64,000 bases of DNA from Edaphobacter modestus (GCF_004217555.1 NZ_SHKW01000001.1:5146001-5210000); one strand, 5' to 3'. Positions 9,025 through 17,493 are shown, numbered from the stretch's first letter. The notes: generated by a model from the letters alone, not told the origin. Numbers and translations are program-made.

Positions 9025-9097
9025 TGGATGCCCGTTTCTCTTATCTCAACTATATAAGGGATGTCGAAGGCCCCGGATGCGATTGGATCGTCCGCAT

Positions 9098-9132
9098 TTT
9101 GTAAAAGCCGGGAAATCTTTGTAAAAGCCGGG
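9098..9132. repeat. Two 15-bp direct repeats upstream of moaD
   Basis: TTTGTAAAAGCCGGG occurs at 9098-9112 and again at 9118-9132, a 20-base spacing. They lie about 80 bases before moaD, on the likely promoter side. Nearly two helical turns between copies could suit a dimeric regulator, but chance slippage is equally possible. Confidence 0.5.
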
Positions 9133-9209
9133 GCAATCTTTGAAGGGGCTTGTGATGTTTTCCAAAGTTGAGCCGTCCAACCGGCGGGCTCGCGTATTCT
9201 TTTTGAGAT

Positions 9210-9461
9210 ATGCAGGTAACAGTACTTTATTTTGGGGTCTTGAAGGATATGGTCGGCCATCGCTCTTCCGAGATGGACTTGCCGGAGGGTTTGTCGGTAG
9301 CCGGACTGGTGGAACGTCATGCGGCACAGCTAGGGTCTTCCGGGGAGTTTTGGGATTCAATCGCGGTGGCTGTGAATCAACAATATGCGAAGGCAGAGGA
9401 TGTTTTGCATGACGGAGATGAGATTGCGCTGCTGCCTCCGGTAAGTGGAGGGTTGCGGTGA
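9210..9461 (+). CDS. moaD: Molybdopterin synthase small subunit MoaD (ThiS/MoaD family)
   Basis: MoaD carries sulfur as a C-terminal thiocarboxylate for molybdopterin synthesis, bound to MoaE. The 83-residue ubiquitin-like protein has VTVLYFGVLKDMVG at the N-terminus and HDGDEIALLPPVSGG near the end. The mature family normally ends exactly at Gly-Gly, but this one continues with Leu-Arg before the stop. Either trimming is required or the frame has drifted at the 4-base GTGA overlap with moaE (9458-9461). The pairing with moaE makes the assignment firm. Confidence 0.9.
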   Translation: MQVTVLYFGVLKDMVGHRSSEMDLPEGLSVAGLVERHAAQLGSSGEFWDSIAVAVNQQYAKAEDVLHDGDEIALLPPVSGGLR

Positions 9462-9997
9462 GAGTCGAGATTGTGGACGGGGTGATTCCGGCGGCGGAGA
9501 TTGTGGAGGGGCTGAAGGCGGGCTCCGATGGGGCCGTATGCGTCTTCGATGGAATTGTGCGGGACAACACGCGCGGTCGGAAGACGCTGCACCTGGACTA
9601 CGAAGCGTATCGCGAGATGGCGCTGGAGCAGATGCGCGCGCTTGCCGCGGAGGCGGTGGCGAAGTTTGGAGTGCGCGATGTGGCTCTGGTGCATCGGCTG
9701 GGACGCCTGACGGTGGGAGAGACGAGCGTGCTGATTGCGGTTGCCTCGGCGCATCGCGGCGTGGCGTTTGAGGCTTGCCGGTGGCTGATCGATTCGCTGA
9801 AGCGGACGGTGCCGATCTGGAAGAAAGAACAGTTTGTGGATGGGGCAATCTGGGCCGATGGCGAGCCGTTTCCGGAAGGCATCGGCGTTGTCCCGCCATC
9901 CGGGACAGCAGGGCAATTGGCCGATGGCGAGCCGTCTCCGGAAGGCATCGGCGTTGCCGGTACGAAGCCGGATGCGGTTAACAAGGAGCACCAGTGA
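9458..9997 (+). CDS. moaE: Molybdopterin synthase large subunit MoaE with a duplicated C-terminal tail
   Basis: MoaE binds precursor Z and inserts two sulfurs delivered by MoaD. Family motifs are GAVCVFDGIVRDNTRGR (about residues 25-41), LDYEAYREMA, and the active-site region VPIWKKEQFVDGAIW with catalytic lysines. The start is the GTG overlapping the moaD stop. MoaE normally ends shortly after this point. Here the protein runs to 179 residues because a 22-residue segment starting ADGEPFPEGIG is repeated almost exactly as ADGEPSPEGIG. The stop overlaps the GTG of the VWA gene. Confidence 0.92.
   Translation: MRVEIVDGVIPAAEIVEGLKAGSDGAVCVFDGIVRDNTRGRKTLHLDYEAYREMALEQMRALAAEAVAKFGVRDVALVHRLGRLTVGETSVLIAVASAHRGVAFEACRWLIDSLKRTVPIWKKEQFVDGAIWADGEPFPEGIGVVPPSGTAGQLADGEPSPEGIGVAGTKPDAVNKEHQ
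9853..9956 (+). repeat. In-frame 66-bp direct repeat at the 3' end of moaE
   Basis: A 38-base block at 9853-9890 recurs at 9919-9956 with one T-to-C difference, a period of 66 bases (22 codons). The bases just before each copy (GGGCAATCTGGG and GGGCAATTGG) are also similar. It looks like a recent in-frame duplication that lengthened the MoaE tail. Confidence 0.85.
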
Positions 9998-10989
9998 GAA
10001 TTGGGGCTGCAGCCGTGGTCTGGCTGCTGGGGGCTACGATGTTGGCGCAGGCTCCGATTGTGAGGCGGCCTCCGATGCAGCCAATCGAACCGGACGCCGA
10101 TCAGCAGCAACAGCAGGCTCCAGCGCAGGGGGGACAGGTTCCTACGATACGCGTGGAGTCGCGGCTGGTGAATATTGCAGTGAACGTGGTCGACAGGAAT
10201 GGGGCTCCCATCGGCGGGCTGGGTAAGGAAGATTTCGAGATTACGGAAGACGGGAAGCCGCAGAAGATCGCTTACTTCGAGAAGGAGTCGTCGGCGCCGC
10301 TGTCGATTGTGCTGGCGATCGATGCAAGCAAGAGCGTGTTGGGGGATGCACGGCTGGAGAAGGACGCGGCGAAGCACTTTGTGAATGCGCTGTTGCGGGA
10401 TCAGGACGAGCTGGACCTGATGGACTTTTCGGATTCGGTTCGGGAGATCGTTCCATTCACGAACCAGAAGAAGCGAATTGAGAGCGGGCTGAATGACCTG
10501 CAGCCCGGCGATGAGACGGCGTTGTATGACGCGATCTTCCTGGCATCGGAGCGGCTGTCGCAGACGAAGATCGAAGCCGGACGCAGACGCGTGGTGGTGG
10601 TGATTACGGATGGCGTGGATACGGCGAAGCGGTCGCGTTATGGCCAAGCCCTGGAAGCGGCGCAGAGGGCGGGAGCGATGATCTATTCGATCATTATCGT
10701 GCCGGTATGGGAGGATGCGGGAAGGAACACGGGCGGAGAACATGCGCTGATCCAGATGGCGACCGATACGGGCGGAAAGTACTTCTACGTGGAAGACAAG
10801 AAGGATCTGGAGCCGGCGTTTGCGCGCGTGTCGGATGATCTGCGGACCCAGTATGTGCTGGGGTATTATGCCCCGCAGCGCAAGGGAGACGGCGTATTCC
10901 GCTCCGTTCGGGTGCGGATGAAAGATGCGGAGCTGCAGGGCAAGTATCAGTTGCGGCATCGCACCGGATATTACGCGGAGGCGCGTTGA
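9994..10989 (+). CDS. VWFA-related acidobacterial domain protein, intact MIDAS
   Basis: A secreted von Willebrand type A protein of the group expanded in Acidobacteria; function unknown. An N-terminal signal-like segment (AAAVVWLLGATMLAQAP) is followed by a Gln-rich linker, the leader VNVVDRNGAPIGGLGKEDFE (about residues 66-85) and the VWA domain with a canonical metal site DASKS and VITDGVDTAKR. The end QYVLGYYAPQRKGDG is typical. GTG 9994 overlaps the moaE stop in GTGA with AAGGAG upstream, so it is translationally coupled to the molybdopterin genes. A functional link is not evident. Confidence 0.85.
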   Translation: MRIGAAAVVWLLGATMLAQAPIVRRPPMQPIEPDADQQQQQAPAQGGQVPTIRVESRLVNIAVNVVDRNGAPIGGLGKEDFEITEDGKPQKIAYFEKESSAPLSIVLAIDASKSVLGDARLEKDAAKHFVNALLRDQDELDLMDFSDSVREIVPFTNQKKRIESGLNDLQPGDETALYDAIFLASERLSQTKIEAGRRRVVVVITDGVDTAKRSRYGQALEAAQRAGAMIYSIIIVPVWEDAGRNTGGEHALIQMATDTGGKYFYVEDKKDLEPAFARVSDDLRTQYVLGYYAPQRKGDGVFRSVRVRMKDAELQGKYQLRHRTGYYAEAR

Positions 10990-11020
10990 GGTTTGGTAGA
11001 GATGGATGGGACTAGAACCG

Positions 11021-11118
11021 CAGGTCCTTCGACTTCGCTGCGCTTCGCTCAGGATGACACGGCGTGTGGGAGAGAGATGTGCGGGTTCCTGTCGCTGCGC
11101 TCAGAGGGCGGAATGACG
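11021..11118. repeat. Short dispersed repeats, two degenerate copies before suhB
   Basis: Two related segments at about 11021-11060 and 11081-11117 share the pattern TTC-n-CGCTGCGCT-n-CAG-n-GAATGAC or GGATGAC. Further relatives flank the other side of the gene at 12153-12212. They carry no reading frame and look like a small dispersed intergenic repeat. Confidence 0.6.
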
Positions 11119-11161
11119 GCAGTGGTGTTGTGGGATTTAGAGTAGAGGGTGAGAGGGATTC

Positions 11162-12037
11162 GTGAATCAATTCGAGTTTGCACATAAGGCAGAAGAGATT
11201 GCACGCGAGGCCGGCGCGCTGTTGAAGGGCTTTTACGAGAACGGCGTCAAGGCGGAGTACAAGGGCGACGTAGACCTGGTTACCGAGGCCGATAAGGCAA
11301 GTGAGAAGCTGATTCGCGAGCGGTTGCAAGCGGCGTTTCCGACGCATGGCATCTATGGCGAGGAAGGAACACGGGATGCGCTGGACAGTGAATATCGCTG
11401 GTATGTGGACCCGCTGGATGGAACGACGAACTTTGCGCATGGGTTTCCGGCCTTCGCGGTGGTGCTGGGGCTGGAGCATCGGCCCGCGGGGTTGAAGCCC
11501 GACGAAGATGGCACGATGATCGCGGGCGTCGTCTACGATCCGTTGCGCGATGAGATGTTCACGGCGGAGAAGGGCAAGGGCGCGTGGCTGAATGGCAAGC
11601 CGATTCAGGTATCGAAGACGAAGAAGCTGCAGGAGTCGCTGACGGCCACGGGATTTCCGAGCCATAAACGACATCTGAATCCGAACGCCTATTTCTACTA
11701 CCAGATCACGCTGCGGTCGCATGGGGTGAGGCGTGCGGGCTCGGCGGCGCTGGATCTGGCCTATGTTGCGTGCGGAAGACTGGATGGGTTCTGGGAGTTC
11801 AATCTGAATCCGTGGGATACGTCGTCGGGCGTTCTGCTGGTGAGCGAGGCGGGTGGTACGGTGTCGCACTTCGATGGCGGCGCGTTTACGCTCGATAGCC
11901 GCGAGGTGCTGGCGACCAATGGGTTGATCAAGGACGAGATGGTGCACATCTTTACCGAGTTGTTTGCCGGACGGGAGCTGGAGGCGATCCCTACGCCTCA
12001 AGAGTTTGCGGCGCGGCGGGCGGCTGAAGGGCGGTAA
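11162..12037 (+). CDS. suhB: Inositol-1-monophosphatase family protein (SuhB/CysQ type)
   Basis: A Mg-dependent phosphatase of the IMPase family acting on inositol phosphates or related sugar or nucleotide phosphates. The metal-binding signature is at about residues 80-90 (YVDPLDGTTNFAHGFPAF), preceded by the glutamate motif GEEGT. The C-terminal GSAALDLAYVACGRLDGFWE and WDTSSGVLLVSEAGG complete it. The length of 291 residues is slightly above typical because of a short insertion (GLKPDEDG). The start is GTG 11162 with GAGAGGG upstream. The exact substrate cannot be told. Confidence 0.9.
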   Translation: MNQFEFAHKAEEIAREAGALLKGFYENGVKAEYKGDVDLVTEADKASEKLIRERLQAAFPTHGIYGEEGTRDALDSEYRWYVDPLDGTTNFAHGFPAFAVVLGLEHRPAGLKPDEDGTMIAGVVYDPLRDEMFTAEKGKGAWLNGKPIQVSKTKKLQESLTATGFPSHKRHLNPNAYFYYQITLRSHGVRRAGSAALDLAYVACGRLDGFWEFNLNPWDTSSGVLLVSEAGGTVSHFDGGAFTLDSREVLATNGLIKDEMVHIFTELFAGRELEAIPTPQEFAARRAAEGR

Positions 12038-12059
12038 AGAAAGAGGGTTGTGCTTTACG

Positions 12060-12100
12060 AATGGTCCGCTCATGCGATGAAGTCGCATGAGTGGGCCATT
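12060..12100. repeat. Palindromic intergenic repeat (stem-loop)
   Basis: An 18-base arm at 12060-12077 pairs with 12083-12100 around the loop TGAAG, with two G-T wobble positions. The core CTCATGCGA/TCGCATGAG recurs at about 50032-50055 in the gap after pruA, also next to GGCCCA sequences, so this is a dispersed repeat family. It could also act as a weak terminator after suhB. Confidence 0.7.
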
Positions 12101-12152
12101 CTGTTTGGGCTGCTTGTTTGTCTGGCTGAAATTTTGCTGGCACGGGCAGAAT

Positions 12153-12212
12153 ACTGAGATTCTTCGTTTCGCTCAGAATGACGGCCATTCGATGCTTCGG
12201 CTCAGAATGACG
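12153..12212. repeat. Short dispersed repeats, two copies after suhB
   Basis: Two consecutive degenerate units ending in CTCAGAATGACG (about 12153-12185 and 12186-12212), similar to those at 11021-11118. Together they bracket the suhB gene and its palindrome. Confidence 0.55.
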
Positions 12213-12223
12213 AGCTTTGATGT

Positions 12224-14032
12224 CTAAGTGGCGACGGAGATCTCTTCTTCGAGGCGCTGCTTTTCGAAGAGGCTGGTGTAGTAGCCGTTGCGGGCGATGA
12301 GCTCGTCGTGGGTTCCCAGCTCGGCGATGCGGCCCTGCACGAGGACGGCGATCTGGTCGGCGTTGCGCGCGGTGGAGATGCGGTGGGAGATGAAGATGGT
12401 CGTGCGGCCCTGCATGACCCTGGCGAGTCCCTGCAGGATTCGCTCTTCGGTGTACGTATCGACAGAGGCGAGGGCGTCGTCGAGGATGAGGACGCGCGGG
12501 TCGCGAATGATGGCGCGGGCGATGGCGGTGCGCTGCTTCTGGCCGCCGGAGAGGGTGATGCCGCGCTCGCCGACCATGGTGTCGAAGCCGCGGGGGAACT
12601 CGAGGATCTCGGTACGGATGTGCGCGATGGCGGCGGAGTCTTCGATCTGCTGGTCGGTGGCCCTGGGGGCGCCGAAGGAGATGTTGTGGCGGATGGTGTC
12701 GGAGAAGAGGAAGGTTTCCTGGGGAACGAAGCCGATGTTGGCGCGAAGCTCAGACAGCGGGAAGGAGCGGATGGGTATGCCGTCGATGTGGATCATGCCG
12801 GGGTCAGCGTCCTCGAGGCGGGCGATGAGAGAGACGAGAGTGGATTTTCCTGAACCGGTGGGGCCGACGATGGCCAGGGAGGAGCCGGCGGGGATGTTGA
12901 GATTGATGTTGTGGAGAACGGCGAGGCCGCCGGGATAAGCGAAGGAGAGATTCTGAAACCGGATGTCGCCGTGGATGGAACACTGGGGAAGGGTGGCGGG
13001 AATGTTGGAGAGGTTGGCGCAGGAGGTGTTCGGGTTGGGTCGACAGGAGAGAAGCGCGGGGTCGTCGACGATGGAGGGCTGCTGCTTGAGCAGCTCGTCG
13101 ATGCGAACGACGGAGGCGGTTCCGCGCTGGAAGAGATTGACGACCCAGCCGATGGCGATGATGGGCCAGATGAGCTGGACCATGTAGACGTTGAAGCTGG
13201 TGAATTCGCCGACCGTAATGCGATGCTGGACGACCTCATGCCCTCCGATGAGCAGAGTGATCATGAGCGAGAGGCCGAGGACGAACTCAAGCGTGGGCCA
13301 CAGCATGGCCATCAGGCGGACGAGATGGAGGGAGCGGTGGATGTACTCGCGGTTGGCAGTCTCGAAGGAGGCGATCTCGGCTTCCTCCTGCGCGAAGGCG
13401 CGGATGAGACGGGCGCCGGAGAAGTTCTCCTGGGCCTTGGCGGAGATGTCGGAGAACATGGCCTGGATGCGCTCGAAGCGGCGGTGAATCCGATTGCCGA
13501 AGTACTGGACGATCACGGAAGCGGCGGGTAGGGGGACGAAGGCGAAGAAGGTCAGCTTAGGGCTGATGCGGTACATGAAGGGCAGCGCGGCACAGGTGAA
13601 GACCAGCGTGTTGGCGCTGTACATGATCGCGGGGCCGAGGAGTTGACGGACGGCGTTCAGGTCGTTGGTGGTGCGGGCCATGATGTCGCCGGTGCGATGG
13701 GTGTTGTAGTAGCCGGGCGACTGCCGTTCAAGGTTGGCGAAGAGGTCGTTGCGCAGGTCGAACTCGATCTCGCGAGAGGCCCCGATGATGACCTGACGGG
13801 TGATATAGAGGAAGACCGCAGAGCAGGCGGCGACGAGAAGAAGCCGCAGCGCGTGAAAGAGGATCTTCTGCTGCGTGATGCCGTGACCCATATCGTCGAT
13901 GGCATGACCGATGACGACGGGGACCAGCACCTTGAGGACGTTATAGAGGATGACGGCGACGCCGCCCCAGGCAAGTGACTTCCAGTAGCGCCTGAGGTAA
14001 GGATTAAGAGGTTTGAGACGGTCCATCATCAT
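12224..14032 (-). CDS. ABC exporter, fused permease and ATPase (MsbA/LmrA-like)
   Basis: A half-size ABC exporter that works as a homodimer in the inner membrane. The six-helix transmembrane domain covers about residues 15-310 (for example LAWGGVAVILYNVLKVLVPV). The ATPase domain follows with Walker A GPTGSGKST, the signature LSGGQKQR, Walker B VLILDDALASVD and the switch histidine in FISHR. The length of 602 residues is normal. Three ATG codons in a row open the frame. The substrate is unknown; lipid export is only a family-level possibility. Confidence 0.9.
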   Translation of the reverse strand: MMMDRLKPLNPYLRRYWKSLAWGGVAVILYNVLKVLVPVVIGHAIDDMGHGITQQKILFHALRLLLVAACSAVFLYITRQVIIGASREIEFDLRNDLFANLERQSPGYYNTHRTGDIMARTTNDLNAVRQLLGPAIMYSANTLVFTCAALPFMYRISPKLTFFAFVPLPAASVIVQYFGNRIHRRFERIQAMFSDISAKAQENFSGARLIRAFAQEEAEIASFETANREYIHRSLHLVRLMAMLWPTLEFVLGLSLMITLLIGGHEVVQHRITVGEFTSFNVYMVQLIWPIIAIGWVVNLFQRGTASVVRIDELLKQQPSIVDDPALLSCRPNPNTSCANLSNIPATLPQCSIHGDIRFQNLSFAYPGGLAVLHNINLNIPAGSSLAIVGPTGSGKSTLVSLIARLEDADPGMIHIDGIPIRSFPLSELRANIGFVPQETFLFSDTIRHNISFGAPRATDQQIEDSAAIAHIRTEILEFPRGFDTMVGERGITLSGGQKQRTAIARAIIRDPRVLILDDALASVDTYTEERILQGLARVMQGRTTIFISHRISTARNADQIAVLVQGRIAELGTHDELIARNGYYTSLFEKQRLEEEISVAT

Positions 14033-14118
14033 GTAAGGAATAGTTTAAGCCGTAGAGATTAGATACCGGGAACGGCGCGGGGGTTCGGGGAATTTGCACC
14101 GTCCCCGGTATGGAGGAA

Positions 14119-14847
14119 TTACGGATTCGGCGAGCTCTGAGGCGGCTGACCCGCCGGCGTGGTGGCTGGCGGCGGAGTGGGCGGCTTGCTGGTGGAAGGC
14201 TCCGGAGTTTCTTTGGGCTTGGGTGCATCCTGGGCCGGGTTTGTCTCGCCGGGTTGAGGAGCGGGAGCGGGTTCCGGCTTTTCCTGCGGCGGCGTGTCGG
14301 ACTGTGCGACGAGCTCGAGGTCGAAGATGAGATCGGCCTTGGCCGGGATGACAGGGGGACGGCCCGATTCACCGTAAGCGAGCTGGTAGGGGACGTAGAG
14401 ACGGCGCTTGCCGCCTACATGCATTCCCTCAAAGCCGGTATCCCAGCCCGGAATGACCCTGCGCGCACCATAAGGGAAGACGAAGGACTCGGCGCCTGGA
14501 TGGTCGTCAGAGGAGTCGAATTTGGTGCCGTCGGTGAGCCATCCGGTATAACGCACGGTGTAGTACTGGCGAGGCTTGGCAGGTTCCCCGGTACCGACTT
14601 GCGTGTCGATATAGCGGAGGGCGTAGAGATTCTTGGGTCTCCCTTGCACAGGGGGAACGTTCGGTGGATTGTCCGTCGGATTCGCCGCGGGCTCGGCAGT
14701 GGCCTTGGCTGCAGAGGTTGCCGTCGATTTGGACGCCGTGGAAGGGGTGCGTCGAGTGGTTTGTTTCTGCGGAGTACTCGTGGTGGTTTGAGCGGCAGCC
14801 GTGGCCGTGATGAGAGCCGCCAGGGCGAAGGAGGATCGAAGTGTCAT
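14119..14847 (-). CDS. Secreted FKBP-type peptidyl-prolyl cis-trans isomerase
   Basis: A foldase that isomerises X-Pro bonds, here exported. From the ATG at 14847 it has a signal peptide (MTLRSSFALAALITATAAAQ), a Thr/Ala/Pro-rich linker (about residues 20-85), one FKBP domain (about 90-200, with VRYTGWLTDGTKFDSS, VIPGWDTGFEGMHVGGKRR and YGESGRPPVIPAKADLIF) and a Pro-rich tail of about 40 residues. An upstream in-frame ATG at 14967 would bury the signal peptide and is rejected. It sits among envelope genes. Confidence 0.88.
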   Translation of the reverse strand: MTLRSSFALAALITATAAAQTTTSTPQKQTTRRTPSTASKSTATSAAKATAEPAANPTDNPPNVPPVQGRPKNLYALRYIDTQVGTGEPAKPRQYYTVRYTGWLTDGTKFDSSDDHPGAESFVFPYGARRVIPGWDTGFEGMHVGGKRRLYVPYQLAYGESGRPPVIPAKADLIFDLELVAQSDTPPQEKPEPAPAPQPGETNPAQDAPKPKETPEPSTSKPPTPPPATTPAGQPPQSSPNP

Positions 14848-15051
14848 CGTGGCTTTAGTGTAGGCCAGACGCGGTCTTGCGTGCGCGCGATCTGACGAGG
14901 GATGGCGTAACTTCCTGGCATGGTTGATCAAAAAGAAGAACCGGGATCTGAGGTCTTCGACTCGCATGGCCGATCAACTTCCGGTGTAGGTTTCTCTATA
15001 ACGCTTGATAGCCGCCGTTCTCGGCTGCTCCTGCGGCTCCGGGAGAAGAGT

Positions 15052-17424
15052 CTACGTCTGAGTGCGAAGGAGGAGATAGGTTCCGGCGATTCCGAAGAGC
15101 AGATCCGGCGACCATGCGGCGAGAACCGCCGGTAGCGTGTTGACGTTGCCCATGGCCTGGAATAGGGCATCGACAACCCAATAGGCGATTGCGAGACCGA
15201 TGGCGGTGGCGATTCCGGCAAGAGATCCGCGTTTGCCCATCGATAACGCAAAAGGAACCGCGAGGATCGCCATGACCAGGGTGATGAGCGGGTAGGCCAG
15301 CTTGCGGTTGAGCTGTACGCTGAGACGCTTGGTGTCGAAGCCGGACTGGTTGAGATCGGAGATGTAGCGGGAGAGCTCGTTGTAGCTCATCTCCTGGGCG
15401 GGACGGTCTTCCTTGACGAAGTAGGACGGCTGCTCGTGGATATCGGAAAAGGCGGTAACGGTGAAGGGCTGATACGAGGAGATGGTATCTCCCTCAAAGG
15501 TGCGCTGCCAGCCATTTTCAAAGACCCATTGACCGACGCGTTCGTTCCAGTGCGCCGAAGAGGCGAAGATGCGACGTTTGAGCACAAAGGAGCCGGGGTC
15601 AAACTCGAAGACGGTCAGATTGGCGAAGATATTTTTGGAGGCGTCGAAGAACTGATAGAAGAAGATGCGGCTGGGAGAGCCCGAGGGGCCTGCCTGTCCA
15701 GAGATCCATTTGCGGTCGGGACGGAGGAAGGTCTGGGCGGGCTTGTCCTTGATGATGGAGCGTAGAGCTTCCTGGCGGCGGTTGGCGGCGGGCAGATAAA
15801 GCTCGTCGAAGGTGAAGAGGCAGCCGGCGATGACCAGCGTTGTGAACAATACAGGCGCGATGATTCGATACACGCTGACGCCAGTGGCCTTCATCGCCGT
15901 AATCTCTGAGGTGCGGCTGAGAGCGCCGAAGGTGACCAGCACAGCGACTAACGCGCAGAGCGGGGTGACGTTATAGAGGATGAAGGGGATCAGGTTGATG
16001 AGATAGTCTCCGACCGTCACCAGCGGAGTACGGTTGCGGATGATATCTCCGGTGAGCTCAAAGAAGGTGAAGATGAGGAAGAGCGCGGAAAAAGAAGACA
16101 GGATGAGCGCGAAGTTGGTGGCGTACTCGCGCATGACGTAATCGTCGAGGAGCAGAGGGAACTGAATATGAAAGGTGCTGCGAAACCGGCGCAGCGCGGT
16201 GGAAAGATTCAGGCCTCCGCTGGAAGCAGCGAACCTGCGCCCGCGCGGAAAGCGCGTAAGCAGCTTGTTCAGCCAGACTCCCGCCGAAGAGACGAGGCCG
16301 AGAGCGATGCCTCCGCGAGACATCTGGTAGAGCAGCAGGATGCCCGCGGTGGCGAAGAGGAGATTGGCTCCCCAGACGCCGGCGAATGGCGAGAGCTTTC
16401 CATTCTTCGCGAGCGCGATGCCGATCTGGGAGAGGAAGTAGTAGACGAAGACAAGCACGATGGTGAGGACAAAGCCGGTGGATTTGCCTCCGCGCTTGGA
16501 AGAGAGGCCCAGAGGAACTCCTATGAGCATGAGGACAAGACAGGCGAAGGGATAGGAGAAGCGTCGATGAAACTCGATGCGATAGATGCTTGCTCGATGG
16601 CCGGGAACTGCGCTGTCCGGTGAGTTGGCGAGGCGCCAGAGGTCCGAAAGCGGAAGCGCGAGGATGGGGGTATCGGATCGGCCCAGATGAGGATCTTCTT
16701 GCATGCCGGTCTCGATGGGAAGGTCGGTCGAGGAAAAGGTGGAGATATTGTACTGGTTGGGATCGGTAGGAGAGGTCTGGTGCTGTCCGCCGTCGATCAG
16801 ATGCAGACGAATACTTCGGGGATCGTTTGAGACCACCACGGCCCGGGAGGCGGTGGTGATGTTGGGATCGGCTGGCTGCGTGAGATCTGCGAGAAAGATG
16901 TTGTGCCAGACTGCTGCGCCTGCCGCAGGGCGCACGTCCTGGATATAGAGGACGTAGTTGCGGAAGTCCTCGTAAAAGACACGGGGCTGCACTTCGAAGG
17001 ATGCCTGCGCGGACTTGAGGGAGTTAGTGAGCGCGAGCGTTGCGGCGGCGGACCTGGGGGCAAGATAAAGGGAGTTGAACAGCCCAAGCGCGACGGCGAC
17101 TGCAGACACGATCGATACGATGCGGACGAAGGCGAGAACACCCATTCCGGAGGCGCGCATGGCAGTGATCTCGGAGTCCGCGGCGAGCCGCGAAAGTCCG
17201 AGCAGGATGCCGACGAGAACGGCCATCGGGATGGTAACGATCAGGAAGTTCGGAAGAAGATACGCAAGGATACGAAGGATGTCGGTAAGCGATGCGGAAT
17301 CGCGCACCACGAGCTCGAGGATGTGCCCGAGATCGCGCATGAACAGTACGAAGGTAAAGAGGGCGCCGCCGAGCAGGGCGTGTGTGGTGACTTCGCGAAG
17401 GATGTAGCGGGTGAGGATGCGCAT
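15052..17424 (-). CDS. Single-chain LptF-LptG lipopolysaccharide-transport permease
   Basis: LptF and LptG form the inner-membrane permease of the LPS export ABC transporter and are normally separate proteins of about 360 residues. This 790-residue protein carries both in tandem. The first half begins MRILTRYILREVTTHALLGG with LAADSEITAMRASGMG; the second begins LLDDYVMREYATNFALILSS with LSRTSEITAMKATGVS. Each half has its own six-helix pattern and periplasmic jellyroll region. A GTG at 17472 would add 16 residues, but family similarity starts at the ATG at 17424. The partner ATPase LptB is not in the window. Confidence 0.88.
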   Translation of the reverse strand: MRILTRYILREVTTHALLGGALFTFVLFMRDLGHILELVVRDSASLTDILRILAYLLPNFLIVTIPMAVLVGILLGLSRLAADSEITAMRASGMGVLAFVRIVSIVSAVAVALGLFNSLYLAPRSAAATLALTNSLKSAQASFEVQPRVFYEDFRNYVLYIQDVRPAAGAAVWHNIFLADLTQPADPNITTASRAVVVSNDPRSIRLHLIDGGQHQTSPTDPNQYNISTFSSTDLPIETGMQEDPHLGRSDTPILALPLSDLWRLANSPDSAVPGHRASIYRIEFHRRFSYPFACLVLMLIGVPLGLSSKRGGKSTGFVLTIVLVFVYYFLSQIGIALAKNGKLSPFAGVWGANLLFATAGILLLYQMSRGGIALGLVSSAGVWLNKLLTRFPRGRRFAASSGGLNLSTALRRFRSTFHIQFPLLLDDYVMREYATNFALILSSFSALFLIFTFFELTGDIIRNRTPLVTVGDYLINLIPFILYNVTPLCALVAVLVTFGALSRTSEITAMKATGVSVYRIIAPVLFTTLVIAGCLFTFDELYLPAANRRQEALRSIIKDKPAQTFLRPDRKWISGQAGPSGSPSRIFFYQFFDASKNIFANLTVFEFDPGSFVLKRRIFASSAHWNERVGQWVFENGWQRTFEGDTISSYQPFTVTAFSDIHEQPSYFVKEDRPAQEMSYNELSRYISDLNQSGFDTKRLSVQLNRKLAYPLITLVMAILAVPFALSMGKRGSLAGIATAIGLAIAYWVVDALFQAMGNVNTLPAVLAAWSPDLLFGIAGTYLLLRTQT

Positions 17425-17493
17425 GCCGGTGGGGTTCGTTCCCTCTTTGAGTTTAGCGGAGAACGAAGCCACGGGGGTGGGAGGGCGGCGTGG

